From: Microvirga sp. 17 mud 1-3
GTDB lineage: Bacteria > Pseudomonadota > Alphaproteobacteria > Rhizobiales > Beijerinckiaceae
Assembly (NCBI RefSeq): GCF_003151255.1
Contig: NZ_CP029481.1
Span: 434,001 to 498,000 of the forward strand
Length of the DNA: 64,000 nt
Direction of reading: 5' to 3'
Part shown: positions 1-8,351 of the stretch, one piece after another
Layout: every line of letters starts with the position of its first letter
Position numbering within the stretch: the first letter of the stretch is position 1
Notes under the pieces: generated by a model
Told to the model about the DNA's origin: nothing
Databases searched by the model: none
Seen by the model: the letters and a program-made list of their open reading frames with translations, nothing else
Translations under genes and position numbers: made by a program

Positions 1-153
1 GAGGCTGCCGAAGAGACGCCCGTCCTGAAGGCGCAGGGCAAAGAAGTCGCGAAAGACGAGCCAGTTGATGAGAAAGACGATCAGGAGCGCAGCGAGCTGC
101 GGAAACCCCTTGGGCAAGGTGCGCGGAGCAGCAGCCTGGATTGCGCCTCTCAT
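1..153 (-). CDS. ytfT: Sugar ABC transporter permease, N-terminal fragment (YtfT-like)
   Basis: Partial gene running off the left edge; only the first 51 codons are inside the window. The N-terminus has a short polar stretch and then a hydrophobic helix (about residues 20-36, rich in Ala, Leu, Ile, Val), as expected for the first membrane span of a monosaccharide ABC permease. Its ATG directly follows the TGA of the upstream ATPase gene with no gap, so the two should be translationally coupled. The YtfT assignment comes mainly from the neighbouring YtfQ- and YtfR-type genes, since too little sequence is visible to classify it alone. Confidence 0.75.
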   Translation of the reverse strand, partial: MRGAIQAAAPRTLPKGFPQLAALLIVFLINWLVFRDFFALRLQDGRLFGSL

Positions 154-1662
154 TCAAAAGCTCGCGATGGTTGTCATGATGGTATCGGCATTCACCTCGT
201 CGCCCGAGAGCTCCCGCACATGCCGACGGTCGCGGAGCACGACCACGCGATCGCTGTAGGACGCGATCTCTTCGAGCTCAGAGGAGATGACGAGAAGAGC
301 AAGTCCGTCCTCGCAAAGCTGCTCGATCAGGCGGATGATCTCCGCATGTGCACCCACGTCGATCCCGCGTGTGGGTTCGTCAAGGATCAGGAACCGTGGT
401 TCGGTGGCGAGCCAGCGGGCAAGGAGTGCCTTCTGCTGGTTGCCTCCCGACAGCAGCCCAATAGGCTTTTCCGCATCGGGGGTGCGGATATCGAGAAGCT
501 TGATGAAGCGCTCGGCAATGTCCTCCTGCCTGCGTCTTGGGATCAGACGCAGCCAACCGCGCTGTGCCTGGAGCGCCAGGATGATGTTTTCGCGAACTGA
601 CAGCTCAGCCACGATTCCTTCCGTCTTGCGGTCTTCGGGCGTGAACCCGAACCGCAGCCGGGCTGCCTCGCGGGGCGTGGCGATGCGCACGGGCTTGCCG
701 TCCACGAAGGCTTGGCCACTGTCCGCACGCTCGATGCCGAACATCAATCTCGCCGTTTCCGTACGACCGGAGCCGAGGAGGCCCGCAAGACCCACCACCT
801 CGCCGGGACGCACCGCCAGATCGAACGGCTCGACGAGCCGGCGCTTGCCGTAATCCTTGAATGCGACCAGCGGCTCACCCATGACGGCGCTCCGCTGATT
901 ACGATGAAGGGCCTCCGCCGCGAGTTCGCGCCCGAGCATCATGGAGACAAGCTCGATCCGTGGCAGGTCGGCGATCGGGCGGGAGCCCACGAGGCGTCCA
1001 TTGCGCAACACCGTGATCCGGTCGCAGATCGCATAGACCTGGTCGAGAAAGTGCGTGACGAACACGATGCCGATGCCACGGCTCTTGAGATCCCTCAGGA
1101 TCTTGAAAAGGATTTCGACCTCATGCGCATCGAGGCTCGCCGTCGGCTCGTCAAGGATCAGCACCTTGGCCGAGAGATCGACCGCACGGGCGATGGCAAC
1201 GATCTGCTGGACGGCCACCGAATAGGTGCTCAGAGGATTGGCAACATTGATGTCGAGCCCGTAGCTTGCGAGCAACTCCTCCGAGAGGCGCCGCATCTCG
1301 CCTGTGCGGACGAGGCCGAAACGGTGCGGCTGGCGGCCGATGTAGAGATTGTCCGCGACCGACAGGTTCGGCAGAAGATTGACTTCCTGATAGACGGTTC
1401 CGATACCCAGTGAGAGCGCATCCGCAGGATCCCGCGCTTCGAATTCCTGCCCGTCGAGGCGAATGGTTCCGGCATCGCGTCTGAAGACACCGGTCAACAC
1501 TTTGATCAGCGTCGACTTGCCGGCGCCGTTCTCGCCGAGCAGTCCGTGGATCTCGCCCGCATCCAGCGCGAAATCCACGTGGTCCAGCGCCTGCACGCCC
1601 GGAAAACCCTTCGTGAGGCCCCGGATCTCAAGGAGCTTGGGCTGCTCTGTCAATTCCGGCAT
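154..1662 (-). CDS. ytfR: Sugar ABC transporter ATP-binding protein (YtfR-like)
   Basis: A 502-residue duplicated ATPase of the monosaccharide (CUT2) class that would energise pentose or galactofuranose-type sugar uptake at the inner membrane. The first nucleotide-binding domain has a full Walker A (GENGAGKST, about residues 43-51) and a Walker B ending LDEPTASLD. The second has a degenerate P-loop (GLLGSGRTE) but an intact signature (LSGGNQQK) and Walker B (LDEPTRGID); this asymmetry is normal for the RbsA/YtfR family. It lies between the binding-protein gene upstream and the permease gene downstream on the same strand. A GGGGA Shine-Dalgarno precedes the ATG. Substrate specificity is inferred from the close resemblance of the adjacent binding protein to YtfQ. 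Confidence 0.93.
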   Translation of the reverse strand: MPELTEQPKLLEIRGLTKGFPGVQALDHVDFALDAGEIHGLLGENGAGKSTLIKVLTGVFRRDAGTIRLDGQEFEARDPADALSLGIGTVYQEVNLLPNLSVADNLYIGRQPHRFGLVRTGEMRRLSEELLASYGLDINVANPLSTYSVAVQQIVAIARAVDLSAKVLILDEPTASLDAHEVEILFKILRDLKSRGIGIVFVTHFLDQVYAICDRITVLRNGRLVGSRPIADLPRIELVSMMLGRELAAEALHRNQRSAVMGEPLVAFKDYGKRRLVEPFDLAVRPGEVVGLAGLLGSGRTETARLMFGIERADSGQAFVDGKPVRIATPREAARLRFGFTPEDRKTEGIVAELSVRENIILALQAQRGWLRLIPRRRQEDIAERFIKLLDIRTPDAEKPIGLLSGGNQQKALLARWLATEPRFLILDEPTRGIDVGAHAEIIRLIEQLCEDGLALLVISSELEEIASYSDRVVVLRDRRHVRELSGDEVNADTIMTTIASF

Positions 1663-1688
1663 TGCGTCCCCGAATACCCAGATGCGAG

Positions 1689-1714
1689 GCAGCAGGCGGT
1701 TGCCCGCCTGCTGC
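1689..1714 (-). promoter_or_regulatory. Intercistronic hairpin between ytfQ and ytfR
   Basis: An 11-bp perfect inverted repeat (GCAGCAGGCGG / CCGCCTGCTGC) with a 4-nt loop sits in the 70-bp gap after the binding-protein stop and before the ATPase start. There is no T-run, so it is unlikely to be a full terminator. Such hairpins commonly stabilise the upstream binding-protein message or attenuate the downstream genes, giving an excess of binding protein over membrane components. The repeat is seen directly; the function is inferred. Confidence 0.6.
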
Positions 1715-1732
1715 TCTGGTCACGTAACGATC

Positions 1733-2695
1733 TCAGTAGAGATCCTTGCGCTTCTCGTATTCGGCCTTGGCGGTCTCGGGCGTGAAGACCTTGGATTCCG
1801 TCTGAATCCACTTCTTCGGCATCGTCCCGTCCTTCTTGAAGGCGACCAGCGCGTCGAGGGCCGGGCCCGCCATGTTTGGCGTCAGCTCCACCGTGACATT
1901 GGCCTCGCCATCGGCCATGGCCTTGAAAATGTCCGGAACGCCGTCGATGGAGACGATCTTGATGTCCGTTCCGGGCTTCAGGCCCGCTTCCTTGATGGCC
2001 TGAATGGCGCCGATCGCCATGTCGTCGTTGTGCGCGTAGACGGCGCAGATGTTCTTGCCGCCGCCTTCGGCCTTGATGAAGCTCTCCATCACTTCCTTAC
2101 CCTTGGTGCGGGTAAAGTCGCCGGACTGGGTGCGGATGATCTTCATGCCGGGATTGGCGGCGACGACCTGATCAAAACCCTTCTTGCGGTTGATCGCCGG
2201 GCTCGAGCCGACCGTGCCCTGGAGTTCCACCACGTTGCACTTGCCGCCGGTTTCCTTGGCGAGCCACTCGCCGGCCACCTTGCCTTCATAGACCGTGTCC
2301 GAGGTCACGGCCGTGAGGTAGAGGGACTCGTCCTTCGTGTCGATGGAACGGTCGAGCAGCACGACCGGGATCTTGGCGTCCTTGGCCTCTTTCAGGACCG
2401 CATCCCACCCGGTCGATACGACCGGCGCGATGAAGATCGCATCGACGCCCTGGGCGATGAAGGAGCGGACAGCGCGGATCTGGTTTTCCTGCTTCTGCTG
2501 CGCGTCTGAGATCTTCAGATCGACGCCGCGCTTTTCGGCCTCGCTTTTCGAGACCTTCGTCTCGGCAGCCCGCCAGCCGGATTCGGATCCGACCTGGGAA
2601 AAGCCGATGGTCATCTTGGTCTGAGCGTAGGCGACGCCTGAGGACAGCATCAGAGCGGCCATGCCGATTGTCGTCAGAAGGTGACGGGCCTTCAT
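1733..2695 (-). CDS. ytfQ: Periplasmic sugar-binding protein (YtfQ-like)
   Basis: A 320-residue Periplasmic_binding_4 family receptor. Residues 1-24 form a Sec signal peptide ending ...VAYA. The mature N-terminus (MTIGFSQVGSESGWRAAE) is almost identical to that of E. coli YtfQ, and the motifs QKQENQI, DAIFIAPV, LLDRSID, VELQGTVGSS, YAHNDDM and SIDGVPDI also match. E. coli YtfQ binds galactofuranose and, more weakly, related sugars; here the divergent arabinonate-type dehydratase makes L-arabinose or a relative a plausible ligand. It is the first gene of a minus-strand operon with the ATPase and permease genes and has a GGGAGAG Shine-Dalgarno about 6 nt before the ATG. Confidence 0.93.
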   Translation of the reverse strand: MKARHLLTTIGMAALMLSSGVAYAQTKMTIGFSQVGSESGWRAAETKVSKSEAEKRGVDLKISDAQQKQENQIRAVRSFIAQGVDAIFIAPVVSTGWDAVLKEAKDAKIPVVLLDRSIDTKDESLYLTAVTSDTVYEGKVAGEWLAKETGGKCNVVELQGTVGSSPAINRKKGFDQVVAANPGMKIIRTQSGDFTRTKGKEVMESFIKAEGGGKNICAVYAHNDDMAIGAIQAIKEAGLKPGTDIKIVSIDGVPDIFKAMADGEANVTVELTPNMAGPALDALVAFKKDGTMPKKWIQTESKVFTPETAKAEYEKRKDLY

Positions 2696-2851
2696 GCGTT
2701 CTCTCCCTGAATTTCTCGTTGCTCTTCGACTTTAGCAGCCTTAACAGCCGCCTATTAGTACTATTATATGAACCGAAGTGAACGCCTATACAACCAAAGT
2801 CGCGGTCTTTGGGCTCCTTGGGGCGACACATTGTTTCGAAGGCGAGAGCGG
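2696..2851. promoter_or_regulatory. Divergent promoter region, transporter / sugar-acid dehydratase
   Basis: This 156-bp gap separates the minus-strand transporter operon from the plus-strand catabolic genes and must hold promoters for both. Its middle is locally AT-rich (2750-2770), with an 8-bp perfect palindrome TAGTACTA at 2756-2763, a plausible operator core for a LacI- or GntR-type sugar regulator. No such regulator is encoded in the window. The palindrome is seen; its role is inference. Confidence 0.45.
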
Positions 2852-4585
2852 ATGAGCGACAACGACAGGCGCCCTCTACGCAGCCAGGCGTGGTTCGGGC
2901 GGCAGGACAAGATGGGCTTCTATTACCGCTCGTTTCTGAAGAACAGCGGCTTTCCCCAGGACCAGTTCGACGGACGCCCGGTGATCGGCATCTGCAATAC
3001 CTGGTCCGAGCTCACCCCCTGCAACGCCCATTTCCGCACCATTGCCGAGCACGTGAGGTACGGCGTGCTCGATGCCGGGGGCTTCCCGCTCGAATTCCCC
3101 GTCTCGTCCCTCGGCGAGGTGACGATGCGCCCCACGGCCATGCTCTTTCGCAATCTCGCGGCCATGGACGTCGAGGAGGCGATCCGCGCCCACCCCCTCG
3201 ATGGCGTCGTGCTCCTCATGGGCTGCGACAAGACCACCCCTGCCTTGCTCATGGGCGCGGCCTCCGCGGATCTGCCCACCATCGGCGTCTCCGGCGGACC
3301 GCAGCTGCGCGGGGTCTATCGCGGCAAGATCATCGGCTCCGGCACCAACATCATCTCCATGAGCGAGCAGCTGCGCGCCGGAGAAGTGACACTGGAGGAG
3401 TTTCACGAGGCGGAGAGCGCCATGAATCGCTCCGCCGGCCACTGCATGACCATGGGCACCGGCTCCACCATGGCGTCCATGGTCGAGGCGCTCGGCGTCG
3501 GCTTGCCCGAGAATGCCGCGATCCCGGCAAGCGATGCCCGTCGCAACCATCTCGCCCGCATGGCCGGTCGGCGCATCGTCGAGATGGTGCACGAGGATCT
3601 CCTGCTCTCGAAAATCATGACGCGGCAGGCATTCGAGAACGCAATCCTCACGCTGGCGGCCATTGGGGGCTCGACCAACGCGGTGGTGCACCTTCTGGCG
3701 ATGGCCGGCCGCGCGGGCGTCGACCTGACGCTGGACGACTTCGATCGCCTGGGGCGCGACGTTCACTGCCTCGTCGACCTCATGCCTTCCGGCCGCTTCC
3801 TGATGGAGGATTTCTATTATGCCGGCGGATTGCCGGTCGTGCTCCGCACTCTGGGCGAGCGTGGATTGCTACATAAGGAGGCGCTGACCGCGAACGGCAA
3901 GCCGATCTGGGACAATGTCAAGGATGCGCAGTGCTGGAACCGGGAGGTCATCACCACCTTCGAGGAGCCGTTCAAGCCACAGGCCGGCATCGCGGTGCTG
4001 AAGGGAAATCTTGCGCCGAACGGCGCCGTCATCAAGCCATCCGCGGCCTCGCCCGAGCTGATGCGGCATACCGGCCGCGCCGTCGTGTTCGAGTCCATCG
4101 AGGAGCTTCATCATCGCATCGACGACGATACGCTCGATATCGACGAGACCTGCATCATGGTCCTCAAGAACTGCGGCCCCAAAGGCTATCCGGGCATGGC
4201 CGAGGTGGGCAACATGCCGTTGCCGCGGAAGCTGCTCAAGAAGGGCGTTCGCGACATGATCCGCATCTCGGATGCGCGCATGTCCGGCACCGCCTATGGC
4301 ACGGTGGTGCTCCATGTGGCGCCCGAGGCCGCGGCCGGCGGTCCGCTGGCCCTGGTGCAGAGCGGCGACCTGATCACCCTGGATGTCGCCGCCCGCAGCC
4401 TGCATCTGCACGTCGAGGCGGACGAGCTCGAGCGCCGGCGCGCCGCTTGGGCGCCACCGCTTGCGCATGCCACGCGTGGCTACGCCAAGCTCTACATCGA
4501 TCACGTGATGCAGGCCGACAAGGGCGCCGACCTGGACTTCCTCGTCGGCCGAACCGGGGCGCCCGTACCACGCGACAACCATTGA
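2852..4585 (+). CDS. L-arabinonate dehydratase-like IlvD/Edd family enzyme
   Basis: A 577-residue member of the IlvD/Edd dehydratase family, which uses an Fe-S cluster to remove water from sugar acids or dihydroxy acids. The three conserved cysteine motifs are present: TPCN (Cys57), GCDKTTP (Cys125) and GHCMTMGTGSTM (Cys198). The C-terminal motif ISDARMSGT carries the catalytic serine of the family. Length and spacing fit the pentonate (L-arabinonate) dehydratase branch, EC 4.2.1.25, which makes 2-keto-3-deoxy-L-arabinonate. A longer frame opens at 2768, but the ATG at 2852 has a GAGAGCGG ribosome site and the family N-terminus. The next gene encodes the following pathway step, and a sugar ABC transporter is divergent. 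Exact substrate among pentonates and hexonates is not certain. Confidence 0.88.
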   Translation: MSDNDRRPLRSQAWFGRQDKMGFYYRSFLKNSGFPQDQFDGRPVIGICNTWSELTPCNAHFRTIAEHVRYGVLDAGGFPLEFPVSSLGEVTMRPTAMLFRNLAAMDVEEAIRAHPLDGVVLLMGCDKTTPALLMGAASADLPTIGVSGGPQLRGVYRGKIIGSGTNIISMSEQLRAGEVTLEEFHEAESAMNRSAGHCMTMGTGSTMASMVEALGVGLPENAAIPASDARRNHLARMAGRRIVEMVHEDLLLSKIMTRQAFENAILTLAAIGGSTNAVVHLLAMAGRAGVDLTLDDFDRLGRDVHCLVDLMPSGRFLMEDFYYAGGLPVVLRTLGERGLLHKEALTANGKPIWDNVKDAQCWNREVITTFEEPFKPQAGIAVLKGNLAPNGAVIKPSAASPELMRHTGRAVVFESIEELHHRIDDDTLDIDETCIMVLKNCGPKGYPGMAEVGNMPLPRKLLKKGVRDMIRISDARMSGTAYGTVVLHVAPEAAAGGPLALVQSGDLITLDVAARSLHLHVEADELERRRAAWAPPLAHATRGYAKLYIDHVMQADKGADLDFLVGRTGAPVPRDNH

Positions 4586-4620
4586 CAACGGATTGAGATT
4601 ACGAACCGAAGGAGAAAGGC

Positions 4621-5559
4621 ATGGCCTTGTCTGGAAGAAGCTCCACGCGCCCCTATCGCGGTGTCTATCCCGTGGTGCCGACCATCTTCGACGAGGATGG
4701 CCGCCTCGACCTCGAAGGGCAGAAGCGGGCGGTCGATTTCATGATCGACGCGGGCTCCGACGGCCTGTGCATCCTGGCGAATTTCTCCGAGCAGTTCGCC
4801 CTGAGCGATGCGGAGCGCGAGCTGGTGATGCGAGCCATGCTCGACCATGTCGCCGGCCGGGTGCCCGTCATCGTCACCACGAGCCACTTCTCGTCAGACC
4901 TCTGCGTCGAGCGCAGCCGCCGCGCCGAGGAGGCGGGCGCCGCGATGGTGATGGTCATGCCGCCGTTCTTCGGCGCGACGCTGCGGGTCTCCGAGACGGG
5001 CATCTACGATTTCTTCCGCCGGGTGTCGGACGCTATCGGCATACCGATCATGATCCAGGATGCGCCCATGGCCGGGACCCCGCTCTCGGCCGGCTTCCTG
5101 GCGAAGATGGCGCGGGACATTGCCCAGGTGTCCTATTTCAAGATCGAGGTGCCCGGCACCGCCGCGAAGCTGCGCGAGCTGATCGCCCTGGGCGAGGATG
5201 CCATCGAGGGGCCCTGGAACGGCGAGGAGGCGATCACACTGATGGCGGACCTGGATGCGGGCGCCACGGGTGCCATGACGGGCGGCGGGTTTCCTGACGG
5301 TATCCGGCAGATCATCGATCCCTATGGGGCAGGCGACCGTGAGGCGGCCTTGGCCGCCTACGAGCGCTGGCTTCCCCTGATCAACTACGAGAACCGGCAA
5401 TGCGGGCTTCTGGCCGCCAAAGTGCTCATGAAGGAGGGCGGCGTCATCCGCTCCGACTGCGTCCGCCATCCGCTGCAGCCCCTGCACCCGCAAACGCGCA
5501 AGGGCCTGATCGAGATCGCGAGCCGCCTCGATCCGGTCGTTTTGCGCTGGGGGCGATAG
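4621..5559 (+). CDS. 2-keto-3-deoxy-L-arabinonate dehydratase-like, DapA/NAL superfamily
   Basis: A 312-residue (beta/alpha)8-barrel of the dihydrodipicolinate synthase / N-acetylneuraminate lyase superfamily. The Schiff-base lysine is visible at about residue 174 in SYFKIEVPGT. The N-terminal YRGVYPVVPTIFDEDG and the IQDAP motif in place of the DapA YNxP motif fit the 2-keto-3-deoxy-L-arabinonate dehydratase branch (EC 4.2.1.43), which yields alpha-ketoglutarate semialdehyde. It follows the arabinonate dehydratase gene by 35 bp with a strong GAAGGAG site, so both are probably one operon. The sugar dehydrogenase, lactonase and final semialdehyde dehydrogenase of this pathway are not in the window. 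Confidence 0.82.
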   Translation: MALSGRSSTRPYRGVYPVVPTIFDEDGRLDLEGQKRAVDFMIDAGSDGLCILANFSEQFALSDAERELVMRAMLDHVAGRVPVIVTTSHFSSDLCVERSRRAEEAGAAMVMVMPPFFGATLRVSETGIYDFFRRVSDAIGIPIMIQDAPMAGTPLSAGFLAKMARDIAQVSYFKIEVPGTAAKLRELIALGEDAIEGPWNGEEAITLMADLDAGATGAMTGGGFPDGIRQIIDPYGAGDREAALAAYERWLPLINYENRQCGLLAAKVLMKEGGVIRSDCVRHPLQPLHPQTRKGLIEIASRLDPVVLRWGR

Positions 5560-5590
5560 GGATAGGCGGAGCGGAGCCAACCGGCGGGCA

Positions 5591-6064
5591 TCAACCGCGC
5601 CGTGCCGCGTCGATGGCGGCCACGTCGATCTTCGTCATGTTCATCATCGCGTCAAATGCGCGCTTGGCTTCGCCGCCGCCTGCCGCCAGGGCCTCCATCA
5701 AGGTCCGCGGCGTGATCTGCCAGGACACGCCCCACTTGTCCTTGCACCAACCGCATGCGCTCTCCTGGCCGCCATTGCCGACGATGGCGTTCCAGTAGCG
5801 GTCGGTCTCGGCCTGATCCTCGGTGGAGATCTGGAACGAGAAGGCCTCGTTGTGCTGGAAAGCCGGGCCCCCGTTGAGACCGAGACAGGGGATGCCCGCA
5901 ACCGTGAATTCAACGGTCAGGACGTCGCCCTCCTTGCCGGACGGGTAGTCTCCGGGTGCCCGGTGCACGCCATGCACTGCGCTGTCGGGAAAGGTCTCGC
6001 AATAGAAGCGGGCAGCCGCCTCGGCGTCCTTGTCGTACCAGAGGCAGATCGTGTTCTTTGCCAT
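5591..6064 (-). CDS. VOC family (PhnB-like / glyoxalase fold) protein
   Basis: A 157-residue protein with the PhnB-like 3-demethylubiquinone-methyltransferase fold: the N-terminal TICLWYDKDAEAAARFY motif, then TVEFTVAGIPCLGLNGG, ISTEDQAETDRYW, and a WGVSWQITPR strand near the C-terminus. These pieces alternate as in the paired beta-alpha-beta-beta-beta units of the vicinal oxygen chelate superfamily. The frame stays open to 6157, but the ATG at 6064 has an AAGGA site and the conserved family start. It is convergent with the preceding dehydratase gene. Substrate and reaction are unknown; many relatives lack any demonstrated enzyme activity. Confidence 0.85.
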   Translation of the reverse strand: MAKNTICLWYDKDAEAAARFYCETFPDSAVHGVHRAPGDYPSGKEGDVLTVEFTVAGIPCLGLNGGPAFQHNEAFSFQISTEDQAETDRYWNAIVGNGGQESACGWCKDKWGVSWQITPRTLMEALAAGGGEAKRAFDAMMNMTKIDVAAIDAARRG

Positions 6065-6172
6065 GACGGTTCCTTTCCCCTTGAAGGCAACGCCCGCCAT
6101 TCTCGGCCCAAGCTCTTCCGAAATGGTTAGCGAGTAACCTTCCGTCGATGCGGCCACCCTGACCGCACGGAA

Positions 6173-6289
6173 TCAGGCGAAGGCTGAGCCGAACCAGACA
6201 ACCAGGAAGGTCACGAGAACCGCAATGGCTCCCCATTCGGAAGGGTTCAGGCTGCGGGAGAAGGCGGAGGGGTGTGGGCTCTTGCTCAT
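6173..6289 (-). CDS. Possible small single-span membrane protein (38 aa)
   Basis: A short frame of 38 codons: a polar, proline-containing N-terminus (MSKSPHPSAF), an amphipathic SLNPSEWG stretch, then a hydrophobic helix of about 16 residues (AIAVLVTFLVVWFGSAF) up to the stop. The layout resembles small single-pass membrane proteins. I see no strong Shine-Dalgarno and have no family match, so it could be chance. It sits between the VOC gene and tRNA-Ala in otherwise empty sequence. Confidence 0.35.
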   Translation of the reverse strand: MSKSPHPSAFSRSLNPSEWGAIAVLVTFLVVWFGSAFA

Positions 6290-6563
6290 CGTCGGTACCG
6301 GTCAGTCAGGACGTCCGCCATGTGCCGTTGCGGGCCGAGGCGGGTTCGGGCTCATACGGAACCGTTACGATGTCCTGGGCCTTCCGGCTGTGCCCGAGAG
6401 CACATGCCCCCTCACGCCCCTCGGAAGACGGGCGAGCGATGCACCTGCATCCCTGCAGGGTTGGCTTACCAGCGGAGCGCTCAGCGCGGCGTCATAGGCC
6501 GCCACAAGGCTGCGCGCCAGGGGCCCGACGTTGGAAAGGCTCGACGTAGGTTATGGGGAAGAC

Positions 6564-6640
<77 letters not shown>

Positions 6641-6813
6641 GGTCTGGCATGAAGACCAAGCGGCGGACTTTTAGGCCTGAGCGCTTCCGTCTGTCAATCG
6701 GGATCCAAGGGGCTCTGCCCACTTTCGTGACCCGGGGCGGGCAGGGCGCGTCCGGGTTGTTCCGCCGGGCCAGGAACGCTACATGACGAACGCCCGATCC
6801 TGACGAGTTTCCC

Positions 6814-7116
6814 ATGCGATCCCTGCTCGAAGTCATCCTCCTGGCCCTCCAGCTCTACACCTACCTCATCATCGCCTCGGCGATCCTGAGCTGGCTGGTG
6901 GCCTTCAACGTGATCAACACCCGCAACGACGTCGTCCGGTCCATCCTGAGCTTCCTGGATGCGGTCACAGAGCCGGCCCTGCGGCCGATCCGGCGCATCC
7001 TGCCGAATCTCGGCGGCATCGACATCTCGCCCGTGATCCTGATCCTCCTCATCATCTTCCTGCAGAACCTGCTGATCCGGCTGATGCAGCAATACATTCC
7101 GGCGAACCTCCTCTAG
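6814..7116 (+). CDS. yggT: YggT family integral membrane protein
   Basis: A 100-residue protein with two hydrophobic helices (about residues 3-28 and 68-90) flanking a cytoplasmic segment containing [27 protein letters not shown], split here as [15 protein letters not shown] and [12 protein letters not shown]; the P-x-R-R-x-(I/L)-P core is the YggT hallmark. Family members affect envelope or osmotic homeostasis in some bacteria, but no biochemical function is settled. It starts a tight plus-strand group with the DUF167 gene (8-bp gap) and folD, the usual yggT-DUF167 pairing of proteobacteria. Confidence 0.9.
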   Translation: MRSLLEVILLALQLYTYLIIASAILSWLVAFNVINTRNDVVRSILSFLDAVTEPALRPIRRILPNLGGIDISPVILILLIIFLQNLLIRLMQQYIPANLL

Positions 7117-7124
7117 GCCGCTCC

Positions 7125-7439
7125 ATGCCGTGCCGGCCCCGCAGCGGCGGGATCGAGATCCGGGTCCGGGCGACCCCGCGCGGCGGGCGTGATGCCGTGG
7201 AGGGCATCGAGGCCCTGGCCGACGGGAGCCGGGTCCTGAAGGTCCGGGTCCGGGTGGCGCCGGAGGACGGGGCCGCCAACGAGGCCGTCCGGCGGCTCCT
7301 GGCCAAGGCGCTCGGCGTGCCGGCCTCGGCCGTGACCCTGGCGACCGGCGCAACCGCCCGGCTGAAGACGTTTTTCATCGAAGGCGATGCCGCCGCCCTC
7401 GCGGCCCGCTTCGCCGCCCTGACAGGACAGGATTCATGA
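7125..7439 (+). CDS. DUF167 (YggU) family protein
   Basis: A 104-residue protein of the YggU/DUF167 family of small alpha/beta proteins. Visible family motifs are [14 protein letters not shown] near residues 11-25, [18 protein letters not shown] in the middle, and the [15 protein letters not shown] strand-turn near the C-terminus. No enzymatic role is established for the family. Its last codon and stop overlap the start of folD (ATGA arrangement), so the two are likely translationally coupled. Confidence 0.9.
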   Translation: MPCRPRSGGIEIRVRATPRGGRDAVEGIEALADGSRVLKVRVRVAPEDGAANEAVRRLLAKALGVPASAVTLATGATARLKTFFIEGDAAALAARFAALTGQDS

Positions 7440-8329
7440 GCGCGACCATCATCGACGGAAAAGCCTATGCGGCCGGCCTGCGGAGCCGGATTGCCGGGGC
7501 AGTGGCGGATCTCGGCCGGCAAGGCATCCGCCCCGGCCTGGCAGTAGTCCTGGTGGGCGAGGATCCGGCGAGCCAGATCTATGTGCGCAGCAAGGCGAAG
7601 CTCACGGTCGAGGCCGGCATGGCCTCCTTCGAGCATGTGCTGCCTGCCTCCACCAGCGAGGCGGAGCTCCTCGCCCTTGTGGCCCGGCTCAATGCGGATC
7701 CGGCCGTCGATGGCATTCTCGTGCAGCTGCCCCTGCCGAAGCAGATCGACGCCCAGAAGGTGATCGAGGCCATCGATCCGGCCAAGGACGTGGACGGGTT
7801 CCACCCGGTCAATGCCGGGCGCCTGATGACCGGGGTACCGGGCTTCGTGTCCTGCACGCCCCTGGGCTGCCTGCTCCTGATCCGCTCCATCCGGCCGGAC
7901 CTCGCCGGGCTCGATGCGGTCGTGATCGGGCGGTCCAATATCGTCGGCAAGCCGATGGCGCAGCTCCTACTCTCCCAGAGCTGCACGGTCACGGTTGCCC
8001 ATTCCCGGACCCGCGATCTGCCGGAGGTCTGCCGCCGGGCCGACATCCTGGTCGCGGCGGTCGGCCGCCCCGAGATGGTGCGGGGCGACTGGGTGAAGCC
8101 CGGCGCCATCGTCATCGATGTGGGCATCAACCGGGTGCCGAACCCGGCCGCCGGAGAGGGCAAGACCCGGGTCGTGGGCGATGTGGCCTACGAGGAGGCC
8201 GCCCGGGTGGCGTCCGCCATCACGCCCGTGCCGGGCGGCGTCGGGCCGATGACCATCGCGTGCCTGCTGCGCAATACCCTGGAGGCCGCCTGCCTGCGGC
8301 GGGGCCTCCCGATGCCGGCACTCGACTGA
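7436..8329 (+). CDS. folD: Bifunctional methylenetetrahydrofolate dehydrogenase / cyclohydrolase
   Basis: A 297-residue FolD, which interconverts 5,10-methylene-, 5,10-methenyl- and 10-formyl-tetrahydrofolate with NADP in the cytoplasm. Seen motifs: the catalytic Tyr/Lys region [40 protein letters not shown], the nucleotide-binding [11 protein letters not shown], and [10 protein letters not shown] near the end. Length is typical of the family. It overlaps the preceding DUF167 gene by 4 nt and is convergent with the following secreted-protein gene. Confidence 0.97.
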   Translation: MSATIIDGKAYAAGLRSRIAGAVADLGRQGIRPGLAVVLVGEDPASQIYVRSKAKLTVEAGMASFEHVLPASTSEAELLALVARLNADPAVDGILVQLPLPKQIDAQKVIEAIDPAKDVDGFHPVNAGRLMTGVPGFVSCTPLGCLLLIRSIRPDLAGLDAVVIGRSNIVGKPMAQLLLSQSCTVTVAHSRTRDLPEVCRRADILVAAVGRPEMVRGDWVKPGAIVIDVGINRVPNPAAGEGKTRVVGDVAYEEAARVASAITPVPGGVGPMTIACLLRNTLEAACLRRGLPMPALD

Positions 8330-8351
8330 TCCGGCCCTCCGGGCGCTCCGG

